Assembly (NCBI GenBank): GCA_947683425.1
Contig: CANTUQ010000070.1
Span: forward strand, 7,767,501-7,831,500
Length of the DNA: 64,000 bases
Direction: 5' to 3'
Source of the DNA: Excoecaria cochinchinensis
Taxonomy: Eukaryota > Streptophyta > Magnoliopsida > Malpighiales > Euphorbiaceae
Shown: one piece after another, positions 12,841 through 25,414 of the stretch
Numbering within the stretch: position 1 is the first letter of the stretch
How the letters are laid out: every line of letters starts with the position of its first letter
Translations under genes and position numbers: made by a program
Notes under the pieces: generated by a model
Told to the model about the DNA's origin: nothing
Database searches by the model: none
What the model saw: only the letters and a program-made list of their open reading frames with translations

Positions 12841-13896
12841 TCATCCACTGCATGGACGGCAAGTGTTAAAAAAAAAAAAAAGTAAGATTACTCCTTCCCA
12901 CCTAACACCATAGTCAACATTTTCATGCCAAACAGTAAAAAAAAATTCTCCATTTTTCAACCAACCAATTTTGCCTTCTGTTCACGAGCCGCTATTATTG
13001 CGAAGGCTAAGATCGAATCAAAATCCCGACATTGATTATCCGCTGCAAAATTGGGTGGAATTTTTTTTTTTGAGAAGATTGTGTAGTTGAATCGAAGGGA
13101 AAGTAGATTATGGCAGTGCATTAGAAGTTTACGTTTCTGCTCTTGAATCAAGTTGCATTTGGGGTTTTCAAGAAGGCAAAGAATATTAAGAGGTTAGAAT
13201 AACCATTTCATGTTTTTGTTTCTTCATATTGGTTGTTGTGTGCTTACCATGTAAAAATTAGGGCATTTTTGTTATTTCAAATTATAATGGTTTTTTTTGT
13301 GATTTGTTTGGAAATTTTGGGTTCATTTAGTTCAATTTCACATTAGAATTGGCAGAGACCCATTGTTAGAAAATGTTGTTTTCAGAGCTCCCAAAAGGAG
13401 CAAGGGAGGTAGAACTTCAATTGCTTCTAGAGGAAGAGGCGCATTGACTCAAGTGCAGAACAATAATGCACCAAATTCTTCTTCAAGGGCCAAAACAGTT
13501 ACAATCAAAGGTAGGGGTACAGCAAAGGGAAGAGGATATAGACATAGTTGTTATATTAATGAGCATACTAGTGAAATGTGTTAGTGGTTATGCCGTAGGC
13601 CAAATGTTTGGACCTTGATGTAATCATTACATTTTCATTTATATAATAGTTTTCTTCACATTAATATTATTGGCATGCCACGTTATTGTAATGTTTATGA
13701 ATAATCATGTTATTCTTGTAATCCCTAGTCATTTATCACTAAAGGGTATAAAGATAAATTAAAACTAGTATAGGTTTGATCGATAATTATAAGATGATTA
13801 TATGAGGTGATATAAATCAAATCTGTAGGTACTTGTTAGAGAACAAGGTACTAGATAGACCCACTATTAGATCACTACATGGGATAGTGTCATAAG

Positions 13897-14746
13897 TAAG
13901 GGCGGAGCCAGGATTAGTTCGCGAGAGGGGCTATGTCAACATCTCCAATTACATTGAAAGTGATAAACTCTTATTGAAGTCTTTCAATTTCTACTCCCAA
14001 GTTATATTAAGCAATAAAAAGGTTATGCCTTTAATCTAAATCCAATAATTTTGAAAAGTCATTGAATTTATAAAACAATTACATATAGAAAAAATAAAAA
14101 ATAGCAGAAAAAAATTGTATAGAAATATAAACTGACCTTGTCGATGAAGTAGGCTGCGGAAGAATAGAAGTAATTTTCCTTAGAAATAAATATATATCTT
14201 TCTAAAACTAAAACCCTGAAAACTAAGAATTATGGATTCCGTGATTGTGTTATATTGTGTTAATAGCATTTTCCTTTTAATTAGGAAAAACTCAATCCGT
14301 GTAAACTTCCTGAATACATTTTTATTTTTTTCTAAAAAAATGGAAATAAAAAAACCAAAAGCATCCTGAACACACCCTAATCCTAATGTTTTAGGTCATT
14401 ACTTTTCTAGGCTAGTCTTTTTTAGTGCTACTCTTGATAAAATAAAATAAACTAAAATAAAATAATAAATAAATGAATAAATTAAAAAATAAATAGGTAC
14501 AGATATTCTAGGTTGGTGAAATTAATTATGTAGTGTGTAATTAATCATATGTTGAAAATCCAAAAGTCACTTTTGTGTGGTGACAATCCAAGAGTCTGTG
14601 ACTATAATCCTCTATTGTTGTTTCTTCTCTCCAACATATTAAATGTGCAATTGTCTTTTTTTGACTCCTAATATATACTAGTTATATTTTTTCTGCTGGT
14701 TGGGGGAGACTTCAGCCCCTCAAAGTCCCCCCTGTCTTCGCCATTA
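13897..14746. mobile_element. hAT-like non-autonomous element, 850 bp
   Basis: Flanked by the 8-bp direct repeat GTCATAAG (13889-13896 and 14747-14754). The 3' LTR shows the empty site (TCATAAGTAGTCTC). Terminal inverted repeats TAAGGGCGGAGCCAGG and TAATGGCGAAGACAGG (reverse complement of the right end) resemble the GGGGCGGAGCCAG ends common in plant hAT-derived elements. The interior is AT-rich and has no ORF, so it is non-autonomous. Confidence 0.8.
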
Positions 14747-15289
14747 GTCATAAGTGATCTCATAATAGGTATATTATTAAATCCTTAGACCTGAGATTAT
14801 CACAGTTTTCTACATAAGAAACATCGTACTTTGATATAATTAAACGTTGTCTTTAATCGGATAATCATAAAAGTTATGCTTGAACATGATGAGAATTATG
14901 CAGAGGATAGTGAATAATTAAGATGAAATTTGTTCTTATCTTATGAGAGAGATATCTATTGGGTCCATCGACAAGTAGGACTGTAAAATGCATGGCCGTG
15001 CTCGAATGAATTGATAGTGTGATTAATGTCATTTGAATTTATCAGTCTACTTAGTGATCAAAAAATTATATGTTTGAACAATATAAGTTTGACATGGACC
15101 ATGATTTATGTTCAAACAAGATATCTTGTGACAAAAAGGATAATAACATATTCTATTGTCAGATTAAAATCGGACTTACGATATTTATATTATTTGGATA
15201 GTCATAATGTCTTGCTAGAGATCAATTATGACTTGTGGGCCCATTATGGAATTAGACCCACTGACAACTTAATATAAACCTACTGGGTT

Positions 15290-15959
15290 CACTACAAGAA
15301 ACAAGGGATTTCCCGACGGAAATTCCCGACGGAAAATAAGGAATTTCCGTCGGGAAACTAAATTCCCGACGGAAATTCATTCCGTCGGGAATTTAGTCGT
15401 AGCTAAAATTTTCCGACGGAAATTAAATTTCCGTCGGAAAATTTTCCGACGGAAATTAATTTCCGTCGGGAAATTTGCCGACGGAAATTTAATTTCCGTC
15501 GGGAAATGTTACAAATTAAAAAAAAATAAAAATAACAATACAAATTAACATAAATAAATAATAATAATAACAATACAAATTAACATAATAATGATAATAT
15601 TAATTAAGGTACAAATTTTACTGATTTTAATTTAATAATAATAACATGTTGAATAATAATAATAATAACAACTAAAATTAACACAACTTCTTAATAACAA
15701 TACTAATAATATATCTACTTAACATACCCATTAAATAATAACAATAATAATTAACACAACTACTCAATAAAAATTATAATAATCATAATAATAATTAACA
15801 CAACTACTTAATAAAAATTATAATAATCATAATAATAATTAGGATAAATATTTAATAATACTAATAACAATACCAATTAGCATACCCAATTAACAATAAT
15901 AATAACAATAATAATAACTAAAATTAACACAACTTCTTAATAAAAATAATAACAATAAC

Positions 15960-16013
<54 letters not shown>

Positions 16014-17137
16014 TAACACAACATTACAATAATAATAATAATAATTAAGATAAATATTTAATAATACTCATAATTATTATAATTAACATATCCATTAAAC
16101 AATAATAATAATAATTATACTAATAATGTTAATAATAATAATTAAATTTATAATTAATAAATAAAGAAATAAAAAAGAAATAAAAACATAATATTATACC
16201 CATTTTACTTGAACAGCAGCAGCAACCACCGCAGCTCGCCGGCCGGAGGCACCACAGGCGACGGAACGGCAGGGGGAGGCGGAGGTCCACGCGTCGCCGG
16301 CCGCAGCACCCACCGCGAGGGAGATCGGGGGCGGGGGGGAAGGGAAATGGTGAGAGGGGAGCGGGCGCCTGAGGGATCGGGGGCGGGGGGGAAGGGAAAT
16401 GGTGAGAGGGGAGCCGGCGCCTGAGGGGACGGGGAGGGGGAGATCGGCGCCAGGGAGGGGAGGGGAGGGAAGGGAGGGAGGGGGAGAAGCGCCGGCGGTC
16501 GGCGGCGGCTGGGCAGAGGGAGGAGAGACAGTGGCGAGGAGAGGGAGGAGAGAGAAAGAGAGAGAAGAGAGAGAGAGAGAAAAAAGAGGGAAAAAGGTAA
16601 TTTAATTTAACTTTAGCGACGGAAAGAATCTTCCGTCGCTAAAAATGAGAGGGAAAGGAAATTTTTTATATTTAGCGACGGAAATAATATTCCGTCGCTA
16701 AAAAGAGAGGGAAATGAAATTTTTTTACCTTTAACGACGGATAAATATTCCGTCGCTAAAAATAGCGATGGAAAATGGCGACCGTCGCTAATTTTAGCGA
16801 CGGTTTTTTTTATTCCGTCGCAATTTTAGCGACGGATTTTTTTTCCGTCGCTAAAAATATAATTAATTTTTTTTTTAATTTTTTCAGCGACGGAAAATAA
16901 TTTCCGTCGCTATTTTTAGCGACGGTTCCTAAGAACCGTCGCAAATATCGGTCGGCAATTTTGGTGGGAAATTTTGGCGCCATTTTTAGCGACGGATTTT
17001 ATTTTCCGTCGCTATTTACCGACGGAATTTAATTTCCGTCGCTAAATAGCGACGGAAGTTAAATTCCGTCGCAATTTAGCGACGGAAATGACTCCGTCGC
17101 TAAATTTTCGTCGCTGTTTCGCCATTTTCTTGTAGTG
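15290..17137. mobile_element. Non-autonomous CACTA element (CACTA-B) in the Angela 5' LTR
   Basis: Starts CACTACAAGAAA, ends TTTTCTTGTAGTG, with 3-bp target duplication GTT on both sides; 1848 bp. The left subterminal zone (15305-15505) uses CCGACGGAA/TTCCGTCGG palindromes; the right zone (16610-17120) uses TAGCGACGGAA/TTCCGTCGCTA. Between them are an (AAT)n-rich stretch (15530-16200, pure run at 15957-16012) and a GC-rich block (16215-16600) with a roughly 53-bp tandem duplication (GATCGGGGGCGGG...) and a purine GAGA tract. ORFs in the GC block look spurious. Confidence 0.95.
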
Positions 17138-17280
17138 GTTACACACCAAAACCATAATGAACATACTGTATTTTAATTAGGGTATTTCGAAATTATATAA
17201 ATATGGATACTTATATTTAATTTCGAAATTATATAAATATATATAAATATAATATTTCTTATTATTTTGAATAAAAAACA

Positions 17281-17356
<76 letters not shown>

Positions 17357-17798
17357 TATTTTGAATAAGAGATAATATCCCTAATTTATCTCTCCAGGGT
17401 TTAAGCATTTACAAATATATATATGGATATATGTTTAAGATAATGAAAGCCCTAATTTTCATTTTAGAGAGGCTGCAAAAATACCTAGCTGCCACTTTTC
17501 TTATGAAAGGAAAAATGTAGAGAAAAACCCTTAAAATTCAGTCGCAAGAGAGGAAGCTAGCACCTCCACGATTATCTATTCATCGGTTTGTACGTGTGGA
17601 TACTGGTAGAGGGTATTTGTGATTGGAGCAGCGCCTACAATCCGATAGAACTAAGGTGTTAGTTCGTGTTTCTGCACATTAAGAAAGGTTGGTGTTCTAT
17701 AATCTCTTTTTTGAATCAATTAGATCGCATAAATCCTATTTGGATTTTTGTTTTTTCGCTGCGTTAATATGTTTTTAATTTCGTTCAAAACCCAATAG

Positions 17799-17811
17799 TG
17801 GTATCAAAGCC
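17799..17811 (+). other. Angela primer binding site
   Basis: TGGTATCAAAGCC starts 2 bases after the 5' LTR end. It matches the usual initiator-Met tRNA PBS of plant copia elements (TGGTATCAGAGC) with one change. The leader after it (about 17812-19380) has no ORF, which is typical for this lineage. Confidence 0.85.
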
Positions 17812-19399
17812 ACTTGCGGATTCAATTGATTCAAATATATTGTGTTTTGTATGTATGTGATATATATGATTCTGTTGGCATGAATGTCTATCGATTTGTA
17901 TGTTGATACATGGAAATTGATTTATGTTTTTAATTGTTAAAAACGAACAGATTATATAATATGAGCGAAATCAATTAAGTAATGTTAATAACGTTATGTT
18001 AAAGGGCTACGAAATTGATTGATGTTAATATGATTAACATGATTGATGGTAATGTGATTAACGATCTCTGTTAAGTGTTAATATGATTGACAAGTTTTGA
18101 GATTAACGATATTAATTTTATTGATATGATTAATATGATTAATACGAAATTAATTTTAATGGTATTCTATGTCTATTAAATTGTTTAATGTGATTAAATG
18201 ATTGCTGATATGATCAGCAGAATCGTTTTTTAAAGATACAGAATAGGGTTTTAGGGCAAAAAACTGTTAATAAGATTAACAATAATTCAAAGTTTCGCAA
18301 GACAGCCATGCTATCTAATCGTAACGCCTTATATGTCGTTCATAATTATTATTCGGCAATTTTAATATATCATTTTATTAAAAAGGATATATTATGCATG
18401 ATATGAGATAACATGATTTATTTTTTCTATGTATGATATCTTTGCATGGTGCATAGCATGGCCAATTGAACCTCATGTGGATGAGATTTATTTTATCTAT
18501 TTTAAGGGTTTGTAATTTTAAATACGATTTATGTGTCGTTAATTTTGTTGTATTCTTTATTTTACTTAATAGTTGTAGTAGAATATCTTTGTATCATTAT
18601 TGTAATGAAGATGAAGAGCAACAATGGAGTTCAATATGAGTCTATGGTGATAGAGGTGCAAGATGGAAGCTATTGATCAAGTCTATGTATTAACACGTAG
18701 GATTGACCTTTGATCTTCATATTGGCTTATGAGGATCAAAATTGATTTTGGCCATGCTATGACACGTTTTATATATCATGCATATTTTCTTAGTATATGA
18801 TGCGATGAATAATTATATATGTGTATGAGATGCCATGTATGAAATAATGCATGATATATATAAATAATTAAGACATCATAAGTTAAAATTAAAATCCCTC
18901 ATCATAATTTTAAGTCATTTGCCACCCATGATTAAAAATACCTGTCAAGACTAATATTACCAAAATGAGGGTTTTGCTAAAATGAAGTATATTACGTTAT
19001 CCTAGTAAGGCATAATGGGTAATAGTGCTACTCATATATTTAAAATGGTTAGACTTAATTAGGCTATCAAAACGATTTTGGGCCTAAGGGCATAAGAAGA
19101 GATTATAACATGCCGGAACATATGATGTCAAAATCCCATGGATGATCTAAGAGTTACATAAGATGTAATTGGTAAAAGGGCTACCTACCTAAATAACTTA
19201 ACTTTAAACATCATGCCAAAGCTGACTTAGAGTTAGGTGAAATATGGATCTTAGTCCACTAAATTATTACAATTGTTGTGATTAATAATGGAGGGTTATT
19301 TTAGTGGGAGTTTATGAGAAAACCTAAAACGAAATTGGTACTAATATTATTTATCTTACATGTTTGTAGATTAATGGTATCAAATAACACTTCTACTAT

Positions 19400-20242
19400 A
19401 TCACTATGATCAGTCCTTGAGAAGGACAAACTTAAAGAAACTAGCACAAACTTCATTGACAAGTTCAGGAACTTGAGAATTATTCTCAAGCAATAAAGGA
19501 AGCTTTATGTGCTATAGGCTCACCTGCTGATGCCACAAGAGTGATCAAAGATAAACACAAGAAACATATTGATGATTATGTGGATGTTGGCTGTCTCATG
19601 TTGGCTACCATGGCTCCAGAACTTTAGAAGCGTGTGAAGAATATGGAGGCTTATGAGTTGAGTACTCATCTCAAGCAAACATTCCAACAGCAGGCAAGAC
19701 AAAAAAGGTATGAGACTACCAAAGCATTACATTCTTGCAAAATGGCTGAAGGTGCTTCAGTTGGCTCTCGTGTTCTGAAAATGAAGGGCTATATTGATCA
19801 CCCTGAGAGGATTGGATTTCCCCTCAGTTTAAAACTAGCAACGAATTTGATCTTTAATTCATTACCTGATAGTTATGACCATTTTTTCATGAACTACAAT
19901 ATGAATATTATAGAGAAATCTATAGATGAGTTGCATGCCATGCACAAAACAGCTGAGCAAAGCATCAATAAGTAGCCTGGCCATGTTCTAATAGTTAACA
20001 AAGGGAAAGGCATGAAAGTTAAGGGTAAGGGCAAGGCCAAGGCTAAGGCAAAAGTTGGTGGTAAGCCTAAGCCCAAAACCAAGCCCAAGGCTAAAGCTCT
20101 AAATGAGGGAGTTTGCTTCCATTGTAATGAACCTGGTCATTGGAAAAGGAACTGCAAGCTCTACTTGGAAGAATTGATAAAGAAGAAGAGTGGTAAGACT
20201 AGAAGAGTGGTGAGACTACATCTTCAGGTATTTATGTTATAG
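19400..20242 (+). pseudogene. Angela gag, broken
   Basis: Fragments in different frames: near 19415, EKDKLKETSTNFIDKFRNLR; then 19634-19975 (NMEAYELSTHLKQTFQQQ...) corresponding to the capsid core; then a Lys-rich tract (GKGKAKAKAKVGGKPKPK) and a zinc knuckle CFHCNEPGHWKRNC (CX2CX4HX4C) at about 20114-20155. In-frame stops after RIILKQ and at 19973 mean no intact gag is made. Confidence 0.85.
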
Positions 20243-20259
20243 AAATTAATTTCTCTACT

Positions 20260-23200
20260 TCTACTTCCTAGGTATTAGACACAGGATGTGGATCTCACAT
20301 TTGTACAAATGTGCAGGGACTCAAAAGGAGTAGACAACTGAAAAGGGATGAAATGGACCTATGAGTGGGAAATAGAGCAAAAGTTACCGCTTTAGCTGTA
20401 GGCACTTATAAATTAACTTTGCCCATTGAGCTTTTGTTAGTTTTGAACAATTGCTATTATGTTTCTAGTTTGAGTAAGAATATTATTTCAGTTTCAAGTT
20501 TGGATGATGAAGGTTTTTCTTTTCTTATTAAGAATAAGAAATGTTTTATTTATTATGATGACATGTTTTATGGTATTGCATATTCGTATTGTGGGGATTT
20601 ATGTCCTAAATCTAGAAAAATCCAATAATAATGATATTTATAACATAACTACAAAGAAATCCAAACCAAATGATTTAAATACAATATATTTATGGCATTG
20701 TCGCCTTGGTCATGTAAAAGAGAAACGCATATCTAAAGTCATCAGGATGGACTTTTGCAATCATTTGATTTTGAATCATTTGATAATTGCGAATCTTGTT
20801 TATTAGGCAAGATGACAAAGGATCCTTTCACTAGACATAGTGAAAGGGCCACTGACTTATTAGGCCTTGTACATTCTGATGTATGTGGCCCATTAAGCAT
20901 AAATGACAGTGGAGGATTTCAGTACTCATTACATTCACTGATGATTTTAGTAGATATGGCTATGTCTATCTAATGAAACATAAACATGAATCATTTGAAA
21001 TGTTTAGAACCTTTCAAAATGAAGTACAAAATCAGCTTGGTAAAACTATTAAGACACTTCGATCTGATCGGGATAGTGAATATTTGAGCCAAGAGTTTGA
21101 CAATCATTTAAGAGATTGTGTAATTGTTTCACAATTAACTCCACTTGGAATACCACAATGGAATTGTATATCTGAAAGGAGGAATCGTACTTTGTTAGAT
21201 ATGGTTCGATCTATGATGAGTCAAACAGATCTTCTTTTATCCTTTTGGTGTTATGCATTAGAAACAGCCGCATTCACTTTGAACCGAGTTCCATCTAAAG
21301 CGGTTAAAAAGACACCATATGAGATATGGACTGGGAGAACTCTTAGTTTATCTTTTCTAAAGATTTGGGGCTGTGAGGCTTATATCAAATGACAAGTCTC
21401 AGACAAATTAGCACCAAAATCTGATAAATGTCTTTTTGTGGGATATTCTAAAGAAACTAAAGGATATTACTTTTATAATCCCTCTGAGAGCAAAGTATTT
21501 ATTGCTCACAATGGTGTCTTTCTAAAAATGGAACTTATTTCTAAAAGAACCAATGGGAGTAAAGTACAACTTGAAGAAATCCGAGAACCACAAGATAACA
21601 TAAAACCATCAGTAAGTTTCACAAACTGTTGTGGAATCTGTACCTGTTACATAAGTACCACATAAATCTAATTGGATACGACACGAGCCCAAGAGATATG
21701 GATTTCTTGTGACGAATAGTTGTGAAGTAATGCTCATGGATCAAGATGAGCCTACTACCTATCAAGATGCCATGTCAGGTCCAAAATCTGAGAAATGGCT
21801 AGAAGCCATGAAATCTAAGATGCAATCCATGTATGATAATAAAGTTTGGAACTTGATTGATCCACCTGAAGGAATTAAAACCATTGGATGCAAATGGGTT
21901 TTCAAAAAGAAAACTGACATGGATAGCAAAGTAAATACCTTTAAAGCAAGGCTCGTTGCAAAGAGTTCAAATAAACTCATGGTATTGACTATGATAAAAC
22001 CTTTTCACCAGTCGCAATGCTTAAATCAATAAGGATTCTTATTGCCATTGTTGCATATTATGACTATGAGATATGGCAAATGGATGTCAAAACAACATTT
22101 CTTAATGGAAACTTACTTAAGGATGTGTACATGACACAACCTGAGGGTTTTGTCCATCCTGAGAATTATAGAAAGGTATGTAAGCTGCAAAGATCCATTT
22201 ATGGATTGAAGCTAGCTTCTCGAAGCTGGAGTCTTCATTTTCAAAGAGTTTGGGTTCATAAAAAATGAGGATGAACCTTGTGTATACAAGAAGATTAGTC
22301 GGAGCGCTGTGATGTTTCTTGTATTATATATAAATGACATATTACTCATTAGAAATGACATCCCTATCATGCAAAAGGCAAAATAGTGGTTAGGAAAATA
22401 TTTTTCAACGAAAGATTTGGGTGAAGCTGTTTATATCCTTGGAATTAGGATCTATAAGGTTAGATCTTAAAGGATGATTGGTATGAGTCAAAGCACTTAT
22501 ATAGATAAGGTGCTAAATAGATCAGCATGCAAAATTCCAAAAGTGGATTTTTGCCAATGTCTTATGGCATTACTCTTAGCAAGACTCAATGTCCATTGAC
22601 ACCTGATAAGCGAGATCGCATGAGTATGATTGCTTATGCTTCGGTTATAGGATCAATCATGTATGCCATGTTATGTACTCGACCAGATGTTTCATATGCC
22701 TTGAGCATGACAAGCAGATATCAGTCAGATCCTGGTGAGAGTCACTGGATAGCTGTTAAGAACATCCTTAAGTACTTGAAAAGAACTAAGGATGCATTCT
22801 TAGTGTATTGAGGATTGGGAGATGAGCTAGTAGTAAATGGTTACACTGATGCTAGCTTCCAATCAGATAAAGATGACTTTAGATCACAATCAGGATATGT
22901 GTTTGTGTTAAATGGAGGTGCTATAAGCTGAAAAAGTTATAAATAAATCACTGTCACTAATTCTACAACAGAAACTGAGTATATAACAGCATCAGATGCA
23001 GCTAAGGAAGCAATATGGATAAAGAAATTCATTGTAGATCTGGGAGTAGTTCCGAGTATCACAAATCTTATGAATTTTTACTGTGACAATAATGGTGCTA
23101 TTGCACAAGCGAAAGAGTCTAGATCTCATCAGAGATCAAAACATATACTTAGGCGTTTTCAACTCATTCGAGAAATAATTGAGAGAGGAGACGTCAAGAT

Positions 23201-23312
23201 ATGCAGAGTACCAACAGATGAAAACATTGCTGATCCACTTACCAAGGCTCTCCCACAAAGCAAACATGATGGACATAATAGGTCAATGAGTATTAGATAC
23301 ATGTATTATTAG
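20260..23312 (+). pseudogene. Angela protease-integrase-RT-RNase H, broken
   Basis: Protease: LDTGCGSHI at about 20274-20300. GAG-pre-integrase: LWHCRLGHVKEKR near 20690. Integrase core: HSDVCGPLS near 20875 and LRSDRDSEYL near 21060. RT: WKWVF-type block near 21890, QMDVKTTFLNG near 22080, and LYINDILL near 22325, where the catalytic YVDD is changed to YIND. RNase H: YTDASFQSDKDD near 22840, ending NIADPLTKALPQSKHDG near 23230. Many stops and frameshifts split the reading frame; the copy cannot encode active enzymes. Confidence 0.9.
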
Positions 23313-23317
23313 GCCTA

Positions 23318-23332
23318 GTGCAAGTGGGAGAT
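23318..23332 (+). other. Angela polypurine tract
   Basis: GTGCAAGTGGGAGAT directly precedes the 3' LTR start (TGTTAGTGG). A purine run in this position primes plus-strand synthesis in LTR retrotransposons. Confidence 0.75.
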
Positions 23333-23942
23333 TGTTAGTGGTTATGCCTTAGGACAAATATTTGGACCTTAATGTAATCATTACATTTTCATTTATATAA
23401 TGGTTTTCTTCACATTAATATTATTGGCATGTCACATTATTATAATATTTATGAATAATCATGTTATTCTTGTCATTCCTAGTCATTTATCACTAAAGGA
23501 CATAAAGATAAATTAAGACTAGTATAGGTTTGATCGATAATCTTGAGATGATTATACATAGTGATATAAATAAAATCTGTAGGTACTTGTTAGAGAACAA
23601 GGTACTGGATAGACCCACTATGATATTACTACATGGGATAGTATCATAAGTAGTCTCATAATAGTTATGTTATTGAATTCTTAGAATTGAGATTATCACA
23701 GTTTCCTACATAAGCGTGCTTTAACATAATAAAACGTTGTCTTTAATCGGATAAACATAAAGGTTATGCTTGAACATGATGAGAATTATGCAGAGGATAG
23801 TGAATAATTAAGATAAAATTTGTCCCTCTCTTATAAGAGAGATATCTATTGGGCCCCTCGATAAGCAGGACTGTAAAATGTATGGTCGTGCTCGAATGAA
23901 TTGATTGTGTGATCAATGACATTTGAATTTATCTGTCTGCTT

Positions 23943-24268
23943 AGTGATCGAGAAATTATATGTTTGAATAATATAAGTTTGGCATGGACCATGACTTATA
24001 TTCAAATAAGATATCTTGTGACAAAAAAGATAATAACATGTTCTATTGTCAGTGATCGAGAAATTATATGTTTGAATAATATAAGTTTGACATGGATCAT
24101 GACTTATATTCAAACAAGATATCTTGTGACAAAAAAGATAATAACATGTTCTATTGTCAGTGATCGAGAAATTATATGTTTGAATAATATAAGTTTGACA
24201 TGGACCATGACTTATATTCAAACAAGATATCTTGTGACAAAAAAGATAATAACATGTTCTATTGTCAG
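23943..24268 (+). repeat. 108-bp tandem triplication in the 3' LTR only
   Basis: Three near-identical units start at 23943, 24051 and 24159 (AGTGATCGAGAAATTATATG...). The 5' LTR has the unit once (from about 15053). The expansion therefore happened after insertion or was not copied to the other LTR. It creates an artificial 155-codon repeated ORF. Confidence 0.95.
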
Positions 24269-24684
24269 GTTAAAATCGGATTTACGATATTTATATTATT
24301 TGGGTAGTCATAATGTCTTACTAGAGACCAATTATGACTTGTGGGCCCATTATGGAATTGGATCCACTGCCAACTTAATATAAACCTATTGGATCACACA
24401 CTAAGACACAGACTGTATTTTAATTAGGGTATTTCGAAATTATATAAATATAGATATTTATATTTAATTTTAAAATTATATAAATATATATAAATACAAT
24501 ATTTCTTATTATTTTGAATAAGAAATAAATAATTTATATATATATATATATATATCTTATTTTGAATAAGAGATAATATCCCTAATTTATCTCTCTATGG
24601 TTTAAGTATTTACAAATATATATATGGATATATGTTTAAGATAATAAAAACCCTAATTTTCATTTTAGAGAGGCTGAAAAAATA

Positions 24685-25414
24685 CCTAGCCGCCACTTTT
24701 CTTGTGAAAGGAAAAACATAGAGAAAAACCCTTAAAATTCAGTCGCAAGAGAGGGAACTAGCACCCCTATGATTATCTATTCATCGGTTCGTGCATGTGG
24801 ATACTGGTAGAGGGCATTCGTGATTGGAGCAGTGCTTACAATCTGATAGAACTAAGGTGTTAGTTCGTGTTTCTGCGCATTAAGAAAGGTTGGTGTTATA
24901 TAATCTCTCTTTTGAATCAACTGGATCGCATGGATGCTATTTGGATTTTTGTTTTTTTGTTGCGTTAATATGTATTTCACTATAAGAAAATTTTCAAATA
25001 GCAACGGAAATTAGCAATCGAAAATAGCAACGAAAAATTCGGTTGCAATTTTGACGGTGGGTATTTTGTAGCAACCGAATTTGCTTTCAACCGAATTTGC
25101 TTTAGCAACGGAATTTAAATTCCTAGCCACTACTTTTCTTGTGAAAGGAAAAATGTAGAGAAAAACGCTTAAAATTCAGTCGCAAGAGAGGGAGCTAGCA
25201 CCCCTGCAATTATCTGTTCATCAGTTCGTACATGTGGATACTGGTAGCGGGCATTCGTGATTAGAGCAGTGCCTACAATCCGATAGAACTAAGGTGTTAG
25301 TTCGTGTTTCTGCGCATTAAGAAAGGTTGGTGTTCTATAATCTCTCTTTTGAATTAACTGGATCGCATGGATGCTGTTTGGATTTATGTTTTTTCGCTGC
25401 ATTAATATGTATTT
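24685..25414 (+). repeat. 437-bp duplication of LTR tail plus CACTA left end
   Basis: The LTR tail CCTAGCC...GTATTT occurs at 24685-24977 and again at 25122-25414. The first copy is followed by about 144 bp of a CACTA left end (CACTATAAGAAAATTTTCAAATAGCAACGG..., 24978-25121), the second by the full CACTA-C. The two offsets are identical (437 bp), so LTR tail and transposon end were duplicated as one unit after the transposon had inserted. Confidence 0.9.

Larger units (their letters stand above)
13579..17797 (+). repeat. Angela 5' LTR, carrying an hAT-like and a CACTA insertion
   Basis: It pairs with 23333-28341. Removing the hAT-like element (13897-14746) and CACTA-B (15290-17137), each with one target copy, leaves about 1.5 kb. 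It contains an (AT)n tract (about 17284-17354) that is much longer than the matching tract in the 3' LTR. Confidence 0.9.

Noticed and set aside
13363..13584. Stand-alone small Arg/Gly-rich protein
   Set aside because: The frame ends only because the Angela LTR begins; the true ORF continues at 28347.
23913..24383. 102- and 155-codon repeated ORFs on both strands
   Set aside because: Produced by the 108-bp triplication in the Angela 3' LTR; the other LTR shows only short frames there.
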